The notes: generated by a model from the letters alone, not told the origin. DNA of 64,000 nucleotides from Mannheimia haemolytica (GCF_004342115.1 NZ_SMAC01000008.1:30036-94035); one strand, 5' to 3'. Positions 28,542-39,351 are shown, counted from the first letter of the stretch. Translations and numbers: made by a program.

Positions 28542-28549
28542 CTTTTTTT
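28519..28549 (+). terminator. terminator-like hairpin before nrfE
   Basis: Stem CCCTCTCC / GGAGAGGG, seven-base loop, then C and seven T. By form it is a good rho-independent terminator pointing into nrfE, 33 bases before its ATG. Confidence 0.65.
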
Positions 28550-28581
28550 ACATTCACAAGCGGTCATTTTTTGGATTTTTT

Positions 28582-30486
28582 ATGCTACCGGAACTCGGCT
28601 ATTTTTCACTTTTATTGGCTGCAATTAGTGCCATTTTTCAAGTTGGTTTTGCACTTCTAGGCGAAGTTCGCAAGCAATATCATTGGCTGGCATTGGCTCC
28701 GCTTTTCACTTATTTGCAAGCTGCTTTTACCACATTTTCCTTTTCTACCTTAGCTTATGCTTTTCTAACCGATGATTTTTCGGTTATCTACGTTGCCGCT
28801 CATTCCAACAGCCAGCTCCCCGATTTTTTTAAATTTGCCGCCACTTGGGGCGGACACGAAGGTTCAATGCTGTTTTGGCTCACCGCTCTTGTGATTTGGT
28901 CTGCGGTATTTTGCAAATTTTCGCAAAAAATTGACCGCTTGTTTGCCAACCGAACCTTAGCGATGTTAGGGCTAATTGCACTAGGTTTTCTACTTTTCAT
29001 TCTATTGGTTTCCAGCCCATTTGAACGTGGCTTTCCACCACCACCTGAAGGGCGAGATCTCAACCCAATGTTGCAAGATATTGGGCTCATCTTTCACCCG
29101 CCTTTGCTCTACTTGGGCTATGTCGGCTTTGCGGTGAGCTTTGCAATGATTGTCGCCGCCCTCGTTTCAGGCGGAATGGACGCTGCGATTATGCGTTGGC
29201 TTCGTCCGTGGACGATGATTTCGTGGGGATTTCTCACCGCCGGCATTATTTTAGGGGCGTGGTGGGCATATTACGAACTCGGCTGGGGTGGCTGGTGGTT
29301 TTGGGATCCGGTGGAAAATGCCTCCCTAATGCCTTGGCTACTTGGCACCGCATTGGTGCATAGTTTAATTGTGAGCCAACAGCGTGGCATTTTCTATTAT
29401 TGGACGATTCTACTTGCCATTTTCGCCTTTGCTTTAAGCCTATTAGGCACGTTTATTGTTCGTTCGGGTGTACTGACCTCGGTTCATGCCTTTGCGGTCG
29501 ATCCCGACAGAGGAATGGCACTGCTGATCTTATTCTTCGGCTTAAGTTTCATTGCCCTTGCTCTGTTTGCATTCCGAGCGAATCTCTGGCAAGGCAAAGT
29601 GCGTTTCAACTTACTTTCTAAAGAAACGGCATTTTTATTGATTAACGGCTTATTTAGTGTGGCTGCTTCTGTGGTATTGCTGGGGACTTTCTACCCGATG
29701 ATCTTCACAGTGATGAATTGGGGATCGATTTCAGTGGGGGCCCCCTATTTCAATAGCGTATTCACGCCACTAGCGTTACTGTTAATGATAGTAATGGGCT
29801 TTGCGGTGGTGCTGGGCTGGAAACAGATTTCAAATAAGCAGATATTGGTAAAACTTTGGTTGCTGCCGATTGCAGTCGGTTTAGCGTTAGGGTTGATTTA
29901 TGCCTCCATCTCGCAAAGAGAGCATTTTGCTTTGCAGCCGTTACCCACCATATTTATCAGCCTTGCGATCTGGATTATTCTCACTCATTTGCCCTATTCG
30001 CAAAAAATGTGGCAAATTCGACCGCTTGCGATGCGGTTAGCCCATATCGGCTTTGCGGTTTGCGTGATTGGGGCAATGATGAACAGTTATTACGGCGATG
30101 AAATCGGCGTGCGGTTAAAGCCGAATCAAGCAGCGGAACTTGCCGGTTATACCTTTAAATATGAAGATTATCACGATCTCATCGGTCCGAACTACACCGC
30201 CGAGCAAGCCGTTTTTTCTATCAGCCGAGATGAACAGTTGCTGGCAACCGTCACACCGGAAAGACGCTATTATGATGTAAGAACGATGACAATGGCAGAA
30301 GTAGGGCTTTTCCACCACAATTTAGACGATATTTATATTGTGATGGGGGATAAGTTCGGCAATTTAGAATATGCCTTCCGTTTGCACTATAAGCCTTATG
30401 TGCAAGCCTTATGGTTAGGTGGTATGATGATGGTAATGGCCGCCCTGTTGGCATTATTCGGTTATCGTAGAGAAAACAAAAAATGA
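28582..30486 (+). CDS. nrfE: cytochrome c haem lyase subunit NrfE (CcmF family)
   Basis: Polytopic haem-handling protein of about 634 residues. Family motifs: TWGGHEGSMLFW, HPPLLYLGYVGF and the tryptophan-rich haem-binding loop WGGWWFWDPVENASLMPW. With NrfF and NrfG it attaches haem to the unusual CXXCK site of NrfA. ATG 28582 gives the normal N-terminus (MLPELGYF); the frame is open for 61 codons upstream, but those lie in the repeat element and are not family-like. A general CcmF role cannot be excluded from sequence; the nrf neighbourhood favours NrfE. Confidence 0.88.
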   Translation: MLPELGYFSLLLAAISAIFQVGFALLGEVRKQYHWLALAPLFTYLQAAFTTFSFSTLAYAFLTDDFSVIYVAAHSNSQLPDFFKFAATWGGHEGSMLFWLTALVIWSAVFCKFSQKIDRLFANRTLAMLGLIALGFLLFILLVSSPFERGFPPPPEGRDLNPMLQDIGLIFHPPLLYLGYVGFAVSFAMIVAALVSGGMDAAIMRWLRPWTMISWGFLTAGIILGAWWAYYELGWGGWWFWDPVENASLMPWLLGTALVHSLIVSQQRGIFYYWTILLAIFAFALSLLGTFIVRSGVLTSVHAFAVDPDRGMALLILFFGLSFIALALFAFRANLWQGKVRFNLLSKETAFLLINGLFSVAASVVLLGTFYPMIFTVMNWGSISVGAPYFNSVFTPLALLLMIVMGFAVVLGWKQISNKQILVKLWLLPIAVGLALGLIYASISQREHFALQPLPTIFISLAIWIILTHLPYSQKMWQIRPLAMRLAHIGFAVCVIGAMMNSYYGDEIGVRLKPNQAAELAGYTFKYEDYHDLIGPNYTAEQAVFSISRDEQLLATVTPERRYYDVRTMTMAEVGLFHHNLDDIYIVMGDKFGNLEYAFRLHYKPYVQALWLGGMMMVMAALLALFGYRRENKK

Positions 30487-31016
30487 AAAAAATCCTGTTA
30501 CTTATTCCGCTCCTGTTACTTGTAGTTATTGTTGGCTTTTTGACTGTGCCGTTAATGAATAAAGATGCCCTTGCTCCCACTGAAGATTGGCAGGGCAAGC
30601 CGTTTCCAGAGTTTGTAGGCAAGAACTTACTTGATAGTAACGCGCATTTAAATAACAACAGCTTGCCGAAAGAGCCTTATATTCTCAATGTGTGGGCGAG
30701 CTGGTGTACTTGGTGCATTAAAGAGTTCCCGATTTTGTTGGAGCTAAAACAAAAAGGCGTGCCGATTGTCGGCTTAACTTATAGCGACCGCCCAAATGAT
30801 GCCCTCAACGCATTGAAAAACTGGGGAAATCCGTTTAGTTTAATTATTGATGATTACGAAAAAGGCTTTTTGATCCAAACCCTGAAAGTCTCTTCTGCAC
30901 CTTCCAGTTATTTGATTGATAAACACGGTGTAGTGCGTTACCAACAAAAGGGTTACAACCCTGATTTTGCACAGGATTTCCTACCCAAATTAGAGGCTCT
31001 CAGAAATGAGAAATAG
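30483..31016 (+). CDS. dsbE: DsbE/CcmG-type thiol:disulfide oxidoreductase
   Basis: 177-residue membrane-anchored periplasmic thioredoxin. An N-terminal hydrophobic anchor is followed by the active site WASWCTWC and a cis-Pro region SAPSSYLID. It reduces the haem-binding cysteines of apocytochrome before haem attachment. It overlaps nrfE by ATGA and the next gene by 11 bases. Confidence 0.9.
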   Translation: MKKILLLIPLLLLVVIVGFLTVPLMNKDALAPTEDWQGKPFPEFVGKNLLDSNAHLNNNSLPKEPYILNVWASWCTWCIKEFPILLELKQKGVPIVGLTYSDRPNDALNALKNWGNPFSLIIDDYEKGFLIQTLKVSSAPSSYLIDKHGVVRYQQKGYNPDFAQDFLPKLEALRNEK

Positions 31017-31458
31017 CATAATTTCCATCGGCTTTTTGCAAAAAATCCGCAAAATATTACCGCTTGTATTTGGCTTGTTGCTATTTGTCGGCACGGTTCA
31101 AGCTGAAATGGTGGACACCTTTCAATTTCAAAATGAGGCGGATCGGGTACGGGCGATTTCACTGGCTCGTTCGTTGCGATGTTTGCAATGTCAGAACCAA
31201 AATTTGGTCGAATCCAATGCGACGGCGGCTTACAATATGCGAATTGAAGTGTATGAAATGGTGAATCAAGGGAAAAGTAATGAGGAAATTATCCGCATTA
31301 TGACCGAGCGTTTCGGCAGTTTTGTGAATTACGATCCACCATTCACGCCACAGACATGGGTATTATGGGGCTTGCCGGTTGGCTTGTTTAGCCTGTTATT
31401 TCTAGCTATTTTGTGGCGAACTAGCAAAAATAAAGGCAACAAAAATGAAAACGCGTGA
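31006..31458 (+). CDS. nrfF: cytochrome c biogenesis protein NrfF (CcmH N-terminal type)
   Basis: 150 residues with a signal segment, a conserved LRCLQCQNQNLVESNA thiol motif and a C-terminal membrane helix (VLWGLPVGLFSLLFLAILW). It accepts the mixed disulfide with the apocytochrome during haem ligation. It overlaps both neighbours (11 and 14 bases), a sign of tight co-translation. Confidence 0.9.
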   Translation: MRNSIISIGFLQKIRKILPLVFGLLLFVGTVQAEMVDTFQFQNEADRVRAISLARSLRCLQCQNQNLVESNATAAYNMRIEVYEMVNQGKSNEEIIRIMTERFGSFVNYDPPFTPQTWVLWGLPVGLFSLLFLAILWRTSKNKGNKNENA

Positions 31459-32206
31459 GCAATTAAGCCAAGAAAACTACCAACAAGCGGTTAAATTTGC
31501 CCAACATTTTGCAGATGACGTCAGACAAGAGTTTGAGCGTGAGGCAGAGCAACGTTACCAATTTGAACGAACGCAATTTGAACAGAGCGTTTTGCAAAAT
31601 AATGCTCAAAATCGACCGCTTGCTAAAATCGCAAGCCTGAGTTGCGTGGCGATTTTGTTGTTAGCAATGACTTACTATGGGCTTTCCGGACGTTATCAAG
31701 TGGTGCAATCAGGTTTGCAACAACATCAAGATTTTCAACAACAGATGAGCGATGCACACGGCACATCGAAAAATGAACGCTATATTTTGAGTCTGCAAAA
31801 CCAGCTTCGAGAAAACCCGAATAACGGTGATTTATGGTACGAACTAGGGCAGGCTTATGCGTTAAGCAATGATTTTGATTCGGCACTGGTTTGCTACGAT
31901 AATGCCGAGAAGCTACTCGGAAAACGAGCGGCTATTTTGGGGGCGATTGCCACCGCTCGTTATTACGATAACGGGCAGAAAATGACCGTTGAAATTCAAG
32001 CCATTATCGAGCAAGCCCTACAGTTGGATAAAAATGAAAATGCCAGTTTACTCCTGCTAGCCTCCGACAGCTTTTTAAATAACAATTTTCAACAAGCTCT
32101 CGATAATTGGCGTAAAGTGTTAGATAGCAATAATGATTCTATCAACCGCAGAGCGATTATCCAAAGTATGGAAATGGCACGACAGATGTTAAATTCCCAG
32201 CAATAA
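31445..32206 (+). CDS. nrfG: cytochrome c biogenesis TPR protein NrfG (CcmI type)
   Basis: 253 residues. One membrane segment near residues 60-80 (LSCVAILLLAMTYYGLSG) is followed by TPR repeats (NGDLWYELGQAYALSNDFDSALVCYDNAEKLL and following). Such proteins present the apocytochrome to the lyase. It is the last gene of the block; a strong hairpin follows directly. Confidence 0.85.
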   Translation: MKTREQLSQENYQQAVKFAQHFADDVRQEFEREAEQRYQFERTQFEQSVLQNNAQNRPLAKIASLSCVAILLLAMTYYGLSGRYQVVQSGLQQHQDFQQQMSDAHGTSKNERYILSLQNQLRENPNNGDLWYELGQAYALSNDFDSALVCYDNAEKLLGKRAAILGAIATARYYDNGQKMTVEIQAIIEQALQLDKNENASLLLLASDSFLNNNFQQALDNWRKVLDSNNDSINRRAIIQSMEMARQMLNSQQ

Positions 32207-32239
32207 CAAAAGCCGATGATTTTTGTCATCGGCTTTTGT
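32206..32239. terminator. bidirectional terminator between nrfG and degP
   Basis: Fourteen-base-pair stem ACAAAAGCCGATGA / TCATCGGCTTTTGT with a T-rich six-base loop. It serves the convergent nrf and degP transcripts. Confidence 0.85.
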
Positions 32240-32257
32240 TTGAGTGGATCAAAAGGT

Positions 32258-33652
32258 TTATTGCAAAATCACATAGAAATTTGCACCGTCACGCACAATA
32301 TTGAGTGCAACCACAGATGGCTTGGTTTCTAATATTTTGCGTAAATCGGCAATGTTTTCTACCGAGTGGCGGTTCACGCCGATGATAATATCGCCTTTTT
32401 TGAGGCTTCGCATTTCAGCAATCGAGCCTTTTTCTACGTTAGAAATTTCAACCCCTTTAATGCCTTTGGCATTGTAGTTGTTAAAATCTGCCCCTTTTAA
32501 TGCCGGAATGAGGTTTGAAGCAGTAACTTTGGCTTCAGAATCCGATTGTAAGGTCACTTTTGCTTTGGCTTCTTTGCCGTCACGCAGGTAAGTAAGTTCA
32601 ATCTCTTTACCTACACCTGAAGTAGCTACTTTTGCTCGTAATTCGCTGAAACTACGGATTTTTTGACCGTTGATTTCAGTAATCACATCACCTGCTTTAA
32701 AGCCGGCTTTAGCAGCAGCAGAATCCGGTAAGACTTCGCTTACAAATGCCCCTTGTTGGGTGGAAATATTGAACTCTTTAGCAAGGTCAGCATTCAATTC
32801 ACCGCCTTTAATGCCTAACATTCCACGTTTTACTTCACCAAACTCAATAATTTGAGTCACCAAGCTGTTTGCCATATTACTTGGAATCGCAAAGGCGATA
32901 CCGGCATTGCCACCACTTGGAGAAATAATAGCGGTGTTAATTCCGATTAATTCGCCGTTTAAGTTAATTAACGGGCCGCCAGAGTTACCTTGGTTAACTG
33001 CCGCATCGGTTTGAATATAGTTTTCATAGCCTTCATCGGATTGACCGGTTGAACGACCAAGTGCCGAGATGATGCCTGAAGTAACAGTTTGTCCTAAGCC
33101 AAACGGGTTACCGATTGCAACTGTAAAATCGCCCACTTGTAATTTATCGGAATCGGCGAATTTAATTTCAGTTAAGTTTTTTGGATCTTCAACTTGAATT
33201 AACGCCACATCTGAAAGGGGATCAGCACCAACTAATTTAGCTTTAAATTCACGTCCGTCTTCAAGTTTTACGGTAATTTTATCGGCATTGTCGATCACGT
33301 GGTTATTGGTAATCACATAACCTTTTTCGGCATTGATGACTGCACCTGATCCAACGCCACGGAAATTGCGTGGAGCTGATGAGCGGTTGCCGAATAAATC
33401 GGCGTGAGGACCGAAGAAAAATTCAAATTCTTCCGGAATTTCACGACTGCGGCGGCTATCGCCTTTGGTTTTACCTTCTACTGCAATACTCACCACCGCC
33501 GGGCGAACTTTTTCCAGCATTGGTGCAAGGCTTGGCACAGCTTGCCCATTTACGGCTGTGGGTAATGTTGCTTCTGCATACGCCGGCATTGCGGCAATGG
33601 TTGAGCCTAAAATGAATGCAGTTAAAAATGATTTTTTCATTGTTTTGTTCAT
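32258..33652 (-). CDS. degP: periplasmic serine protease/chaperone DegP (HtrA)
   Basis: Protects the envelope by degrading or holding misfolded proteins. About 464 residues with a signal peptide ending PAYA. The catalytic triad is His118 (TNNHVID), Asp148 (LSDVALI) and Ser224 (GNSGGPL), with the same spacing as in E. coli DegP. Two PDZ domains follow (about 280-370 and 385-460). Start choice is uncertain: ATG 33670, 33652 and 33640 are all in frame; 33652 has GAGGAA at a usable distance, and 33640 gives the shortest signal peptide. A sigma-E-like promoter is seen upstream. Confidence 0.93.
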   Translation of the reverse strand: MNKTMKKSFLTAFILGSTIAAMPAYAEATLPTAVNGQAVPSLAPMLEKVRPAVVSIAVEGKTKGDSRRSREIPEEFEFFFGPHADLFGNRSSAPRNFRGVGSGAVINAEKGYVITNNHVIDNADKITVKLEDGREFKAKLVGADPLSDVALIQVEDPKNLTEIKFADSDKLQVGDFTVAIGNPFGLGQTVTSGIISALGRSTGQSDEGYENYIQTDAAVNQGNSGGPLINLNGELIGINTAIISPSGGNAGIAFAIPSNMANSLVTQIIEFGEVKRGMLGIKGGELNADLAKEFNISTQQGAFVSEVLPDSAAAKAGFKAGDVITEINGQKIRSFSELRAKVATSGVGKEIELTYLRDGKEAKAKVTLQSDSEAKVTASNLIPALKGADFNNYNAKGIKGVEISNVEKGSIAEMRSLKKGDIIIGVNRHSVENIADLRKILETKPSVVALNIVRDGANFYVILQ

Positions 33653-33714
33653 ATTGTGAATGTTCCTCATATCCTATGTTTTTATAATCTACGAGTGAAA
33701 ACGCTCGTATTGGC

Positions 33715-33741
33715 TAAGACAAGACCTTTCTTTTTCAGTTC
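33715..33741 (-). promoter_or_regulatory. possible sigma-E promoter of degP
   Basis: On the minus strand GAACTG, 16 bases, then TCTTA, close to the sigma-E pattern GAACTT-N16-TCTGA. It ends about 45-60 bases before degP, which is controlled by sigma-E in enteric bacteria. A matching by eye only. Confidence 0.4.
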
Positions 33742-33876
33742 AGCCGATTTGCAAAAAATTTAGCAAATCTGACCGCTTGTAAAGGCAGATTTTTGTCAGA
33801 TTATTAAAAGTTTTTTGACATTCTGGCAAATTTGATAGACCATAAATATCACTTTTATTAATTTGAGTCCTATTTG

Positions 33877-34680
33877 ATGACAAAAACGGAAAATTTGGTT
33901 GAAGTAAAAAACTTGACCTTCAAGCGAGGGGAGCGAGTGATTTACGATAACCTGAATCTGCAAGTGCAGAAAGGTAAAGTGACTGCCATTATGGGGTCTT
34001 CTGGGATTGGTAAAACCACCCTGTTGAGGCTAATCGGTGGGCAGATTTTACCTGAATCGGGCGAAATTTTATTTGATGGCAGAGATATTTGCAAAGCCAA
34101 TAACAAAGAGTTGTATGAAATTCGCCAACGAATGGGGATGTTGTTTCAATCGGGGGCGTTATTTACCGATATTTCTACCTTCGATAATGTGGCTTTCCCG
34201 ATTCGGGAGCGTACCCGTTTACCCGAAGAGCTAATTCGCAAATTGGTGTTATTGAAGCTCGAGGCGGTTGGGTTGCGAGGTGCGGCAAATTTAATGCCGT
34301 CCGAACTTTCCGGCGGTATGGCAAGACGTGCCGCCCTTGCTCGAGCGATTGCGTTAGATCCGGATCTGATTATGTATGATGAGCCGTTTACCGGGCAAGA
34401 TCCGATTAGTATGGGTGTGATTGTCGAGCTGATTAAAGAGTTAAATCAGGCATTGAATTTGACCTCCATTGTGGTGTCTCACGATGTGAAAGAAGTATTA
34501 AGTATTGCCGATTATGCTTATATTGTGGCAGATAAACGAGTGATTGCTGAAGGTACACCGGAAATTTTACAGGCAAGCGAAGATCCGCAAGTGGTACAAT
34601 TCTTAGCCGGTAAAGCTGATGGTCCGGTGCGGTTCCATTATCCAGCAAAAGATTATACGGAGGAGCTATTTAATGGTTAA
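33877..34680 (+). CDS. mlaF: phospholipid ABC transporter ATP-binding protein MlaF
   Basis: 267-residue ATPase of the Mla system, which moves phospholipids between outer and inner membrane to keep outer-membrane asymmetry. Walker [10 protein letters not shown], signature LSGGMARR, Walker [14 protein letters not shown] and switch VVSHDVKE are present. The frame also has TTG one codon before ATG 33877; the ATG is taken. It is first in mlaFEDCB and overlaps mlaE by 8 bases. Confidence 0.95.
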   Translation: MTKTENLVEVKNLTFKRGERVIYDNLNLQVQKGKVTAIMGSSGIGKTTLLRLIGGQILPESGEILFDGRDICKANNKELYEIRQRMGMLFQSGALFTDISTFDNVAFPIRERTRLPEELIRKLVLLKLEAVGLRGAANLMPSELSGGMARRAALARAIALDPDLIMYDEPFTGQDPISMGVIVELIKELNQALNLTSIVVSHDVKEVLSIADYAYIVADKRVIAEGTPEILQASEDPQVVQFLAGKADGPVRFHYPAKDYTEELFNG

Positions 34681-35449
34681 TTTTATTAGCTCTATCGGGG
34701 CGGTGGTGATTAATTTTATCCGTACATTAGGGCGTTCCGCTTTTATGTTATGGGGAGCATTAATCGGTAAACCTGAATTTAGAAAACATACCCCGTTACT
34801 GATTAAACAGCTTTATGTGTTAGGAGTGCAATCGCTCTTAATTATTATGCTGTCGGGCTTATTTATCGGAATGGTGTTAGGCTTACAAGGCTATGTGGTA
34901 TTGGTCGATTTTGCCGCCGAAAGTAGCTTGGGAACTTTGGTTTCACTCTCGCTTTTACGAGAACTTGGTCCTGTAGTTACTGCATTATTATTTGCAGGGC
35001 GAGCCGGTTCGGCATTGACCGCAGAAATCGGGCTGATGAAAGCCACAGAGCAACTTTCCAGTCTTGAAATGATGGCGGTTGATCCGCTTAGACGTATCAT
35101 CGCTCCTCGCTTTTGGGCAGGCGTGATTTCAATGCCGGTGTTAGCTGCTATTTTTACCGCTATCGGAATTTGGGGCGGCTCATTAGTCGGGGTAGATTGG
35201 AAAGGCGTTGATGGTGGCAGTTTTTGGTCGGTAATGCAAAACTCGGTAAATACCAGCGATTTAATTAACGGCTTTATTAAAAGTGTGATTTTTGCCTTTG
35301 CGGTGGTCTGGATTGCCTTATTTAACGGCTACGATTGCGTACCGACTTCAGAAGGAATCAGCCAAGCGACCACAAGAACGGTGGTAAATGCCTCACTGGT
35401 GATTTTAGGATTAGATTTTATTTTAACTGCGATAATGTTCGGCGGTTGA
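34673..35449 (+). CDS. mlaE: phospholipid ABC transporter permease MlaE
   Basis: Inner-membrane permease of about 258 residues. [26 protein letters not shown] is the family signature. ATG 34673 is chosen because GGAGG lies about eight bases upstream and because a start at 34619 would run through the mlaF coding end without family-like sequence. It forms the core complex with MlaF, MlaD and MlaB. Confidence 0.95.
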   Translation: MVNFISSIGAVVINFIRTLGRSAFMLWGALIGKPEFRKHTPLLIKQLYVLGVQSLLIIMLSGLFIGMVLGLQGYVVLVDFAAESSLGTLVSLSLLRELGPVVTALLFAGRAGSALTAEIGLMKATEQLSSLEMMAVDPLRRIIAPRFWAGVISMPVLAAIFTAIGIWGGSLVGVDWKGVDGGSFWSVMQNSVNTSDLINGFIKSVIFAFAVVWIALFNGYDCVPTSEGISQATTRTVVNASLVILGLDFILTAIMFGG

Positions 35450-35469
35450 TTTTTTGAAAGGAACAGACA

Positions 35470-35994
35470 ATGCGTCAATCAATTAAATATGAATTTTGGG
35501 TAGGCTTATTTGTACTACTTGGGCTTGCAGCTCTTGTCTTTTTAGGCTTAAGAGTAGCAAATGTGCAGGGCTTCTCAAATGAGAAAACTTACACCCTGTA
35601 TGCAACTTTTGATAATATTGGTGGACTAAAGGTTCGTGCGCCTATTAAAGTTGGCGGTGTGGTAGTTGGCCGAGTGGCTGATATTTCACTTGATAACAAA
35701 ACCTACACCCCGAAAGTGGCATTAGCGGTAAATGAAAGTTTTAATCAAATTCCCGATACCAGCTCGCTCTCAATTAAAACCTCAGGCTTATTAGGCGAGC
35801 AATACGTTGCGTTAAATGTTGGCTTCGTAATCGAAGGTGAAACTGCAATGATGAAAGAAGGTGATACTTTTGTAGATACCAATTCTGCAATGGTGTTAGA
35901 AGATTTAATCGGTCAGTTCTTATATGGTGATAAAAAGTCAGATAAAACTGAAGATGAAAAAGCAAGTGATTCTGCTGAACCAAAAGCAGAGTAA
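35470..35994 (+). CDS. mlaD: phospholipid transport MCE-domain protein MlaD
   Basis: 174 residues: one N-terminal membrane helix (FWVGLFVLLGLAALVFLGL) and an MCE domain (ATFDNIGGLKVRAPIKVGGVVVG, with later LLGEQYVALN). MlaD hexamers form the periplasmic part of the inner-membrane complex and exchange lipid with MlaC. The C-terminal 25 residues are rich in charged residues and look disordered. Confidence 0.95.
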   Translation: MRQSIKYEFWVGLFVLLGLAALVFLGLRVANVQGFSNEKTYTLYATFDNIGGLKVRAPIKVGGVVVGRVADISLDNKTYTPKVALAVNESFNQIPDTSSLSIKTSGLLGEQYVALNVGFVIEGETAMMKEGDTFVDTNSAMVLEDLIGQFLYGDKKSDKTEDEKASDSAEPKAE

Positions 35995-36039
35995 TTAAGT
36001 ACAACAACCTCTAATTTAGAGTTTTGGAGAGCATCAATA

Positions 36040-36675
36040 ATGTTAAAAAACATTAAAAAAATTATCGTAACAGGCTTAGTGGCAGTTTCTGCATTATTTT
36101 CAACCACCGCATTTGCTGAAACTAGCCCTTATGTATTAATGCAACAAACCGCAGATAAATTATTTGGCGATATTAAAGCAAATCAAGCGAAAATTAAATC
36201 AAACCCTGAATATTTGCGTACCATTGTGCGTAACGATTTAATGCCACACGTTCACGTGAAATATGCAGGCCAATTAGTGTTAGGGAAAAACTTATCGGCT
36301 GCGACTGATGCACAAAAAGAGGCATTCTTTAATGCTTTTGGTCAATTTGTTGAGCAGTCTTATGCTCAGGTGTTAACCCAGTATCAAGATCAAAGTGTGC
36401 AAATTGAAAGCCCGAAATCGGTGGATGGTAAATCTATCGTAAGCATTCGTGTAAACGTGTCAGGTAAAGGTGCTGCACAGCCGATCAAATTAGATTTTAA
36501 ATGGCGTAAAAACAGCAAAACAGGTGAATGGCAAGCATACGATATGGCCGCTGAAGGAGTAAGTATGGTTGCAACCAAGCAAAACGAATGGGCGGGTGTG
36601 ATTCGTCAAAAAGGGATTGATGCCTTAATTGCACAAGTGGCACAATCTGCAAAACAGCCTATCACTTTAAAATAA
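36040..36675 (+). CDS. mlaC: periplasmic phospholipid-binding protein MlaC
   Basis: 211 residues with a signal peptide ending AFA. The protein carries phospholipid across the periplasm between the outer-membrane MlaA complex and MlaD. VLMQQTADKLF near the mature start and DLMPHVHVKYAGQLVLGKNL are typical of the Tol-Tol-Ttg2 (MlaC) family. Confidence 0.95.
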   Translation: MLKNIKKIIVTGLVAVSALFSTTAFAETSPYVLMQQTADKLFGDIKANQAKIKSNPEYLRTIVRNDLMPHVHVKYAGQLVLGKNLSAATDAQKEAFFNAFGQFVEQSYAQVLTQYQDQSVQIESPKSVDGKSIVSIRVNVSGKGAAQPIKLDFKWRKNSKTGEWQAYDMAAEGVSMVATKQNEWAGVIRQKGIDALIAQVAQSAKQPITLK

Positions 36676-36686
36676 GTAGTTTAGTT

Positions 36687-37010
36687 ATGCCTCAAAAAAC
36701 ATTACAATGGGACATTCAGCAAAATAACGAAAGTCTTTTTGTGAAACTATCAGGCGAATTAACTCGTAACACGTTGCTCCCTTTATGGAAGCAACGTGCT
36801 TCTTTTTTATCTCCAACAGGGAAACAAAGCCTATATTGGGATTTAAAAGAAATCACTCGGATTGATTCTGCCGGTTTTACCTTACTTGCTGAATTACTGA
36901 ATCATTACCATAAAATCATACCAAACAGTTTGATTAATACGCCAGATTCTGTCAGAACTTTGGCTGCATTATACGATTTAGACGGTTGGTTTGAGCAATT
37001 TATTATTTGA
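36687..37010 (+). CDS. mlaB: STAS-domain protein MlaB
   Basis: 107-residue cytoplasmic STAS protein that binds MlaF and stabilises the transporter. LSGELTRNTLLPLW and LKEITRIDSAGFTLLAELLNH are typical of the family; the D-S-A-G loop is the usual STAS site. It begins 11 bases after mlaC. Confidence 0.9.
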   Translation: MPQKTLQWDIQQNNESLFVKLSGELTRNTLLPLWKQRASFLSPTGKQSLYWDLKEITRIDSAGFTLLAELLNHYHKIIPNSLINTPDSVRTLAALYDLDGWFEQFII

Positions 37011-37042
37011 GTGAGTTACCAATCATATTTTAGGAAGTCAGA

Positions 37043-37303
37043 ATGAATCCATCACAAATTGAAGAAATTTTAAAACAAGCATTATCTGATGCAACAGAAG
37101 TCCACGCTCAAGGCGAGAATGCCCACTTTGGCGTTATTGTAGTAAGTGACAGCATTGCTTCTCTTTCAAAAGTAAAACAACAGCAAGCTGTTTATGCCCC
37201 TTTAGCTGAGTATTTCACTACTAATGCGATTCACGCTTTAACCATTAAAGTATTCAGCGTGGAAAAATGGAAAACTGAGCGTTTGCTAAATATGGTTGGA
37301 TAG
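37043..37303 (+). CDS. ibaG: BolA-family protein IbaG
   Basis: 86 residues, BolA fold, with the conserved HFGVIVVSDSIASLSKVKQQQAVYAPL region and IHALTIKVFSVEKW near the end. IbaG-type proteins work with glutaredoxins in iron-sulfur handling and acid resistance. The position between mlaB and murA is the conserved one in gamma-proteobacteria. Confidence 0.9.
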   Translation: MNPSQIEEILKQALSDATEVHAQGENAHFGVIVVSDSIASLSKVKQQQAVYAPLAEYFTTNAIHALTIKVFSVEKWKTERLLNMVG

Positions 37304-37307
37304 ATGA

Positions 37308-38693
<1,386 letters not shown>

Positions 38694-38710
38694 TTGTAAA
38701 ATTTTCTCAA

Positions 38711-38750
38711 AAAATGACCGCTTGAAACATTAGTTCCAAGCGGTCATTTT
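38711..38750. terminator. uptake-signal pair terminator after murA
   Basis: Fourteen-base-pair stem AAAATGACCGCTTG / CAAGCGGTCATTTT made from two inverted uptake signals, with a T-rich right side. It separates murA from the convergent ruvC. Confidence 0.8.
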
Positions 38751-38758
38751 ATATTGAG

Positions 38759-39337
38759 TTAGCCTTTTAACCTAAACCTTCCCCGGCTATAACGGGTTTT
38801 CATTAGTGCTAAAATTTGCTCTTTCTCACTACTCACATTCTGCTGGCTTTGCTTAGCAACAATCAGTGAATGTTGGATTGAATGAGCGTGGGTAATCGCA
38901 ATGGCTAATGCATCAGCCGCATCGGCTTGTGGTTTGGCGGAGAGTTTAAGCATACGGGTTACCATATCTTGCACTTGTACTTTATCAGCAGAACCAATTC
39001 CCGTAACGGTTTGTTTGACTAATCGGGCGGCATATTCAAACACAGGTAAATCGTGATTAACCGCTGCTACAATCGCTGTTCCTCGAGCCTGCCCGAGCTT
39101 TAAGGCAGAATCAGGGTTTTTTGCCATAAATACCTGCTCTATGGCGAACATATTTGGTTGAAATTGAGTGATGATTTCACTCACGCCTGCATAAATCCGT
39201 TTTAAGCGGGTAGGCAGATCTTCAGCCGTGGTTCGAATAGCCCCACTTCCTAAATATTCCAGCTGTCGCCCGTTTTGGCGAATCACACCGTAACCTGTTA
39301 CCCTTGAGCCGGGGTCAATTCCTAAAATAATAGCCAT
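38759..39337 (-). CDS. ruvC: Holliday junction resolvase RuvC
   Basis: Endonuclease that cuts Holliday junctions with RuvAB. About 192 residues from ATG 39337, where the family N-terminus [19 protein letters not shown] begins (first catalytic Asp at residue 8). An in-frame start at 39397 would add 20 unrelated residues. The acidic residues of AIEQVF and [14 protein letters not shown] complete the active site. The C-terminal 20 residues exceed the E. coli length. Confidence 0.94.
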   Translation of the reverse strand: MAIILGIDPGSRVTGYGVIRQNGRQLEYLGSGAIRTTAEDLPTRLKRIYAGVSEIITQFQPNMFAIEQVFMAKNPDSALKLGQARGTAIVAAVNHDLPVFEYAARLVKQTVTGIGSADKVQVQDMVTRMLKLSAKPQADAADALAIAITHAHSIQHSLIVAKQSQQNVSSEKEQILALMKTRYSRGRFRLKG

Positions 39338-39351
39338 CTTTGTGCAATAAA

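Noticed and set aside
28399..28581. 61-codon upstream extension of nrfE
   Set aside because: It is read through the hairpin repeat and terminator; CcmF/NrfE homology starts at 28582.
34619..34672. Earlier start for mlaE
   Set aside because: It lies within the mlaF coding end, lacks a ribosome site and gives residues not found in MlaE; ATG 34673 has GGAGG upstream.
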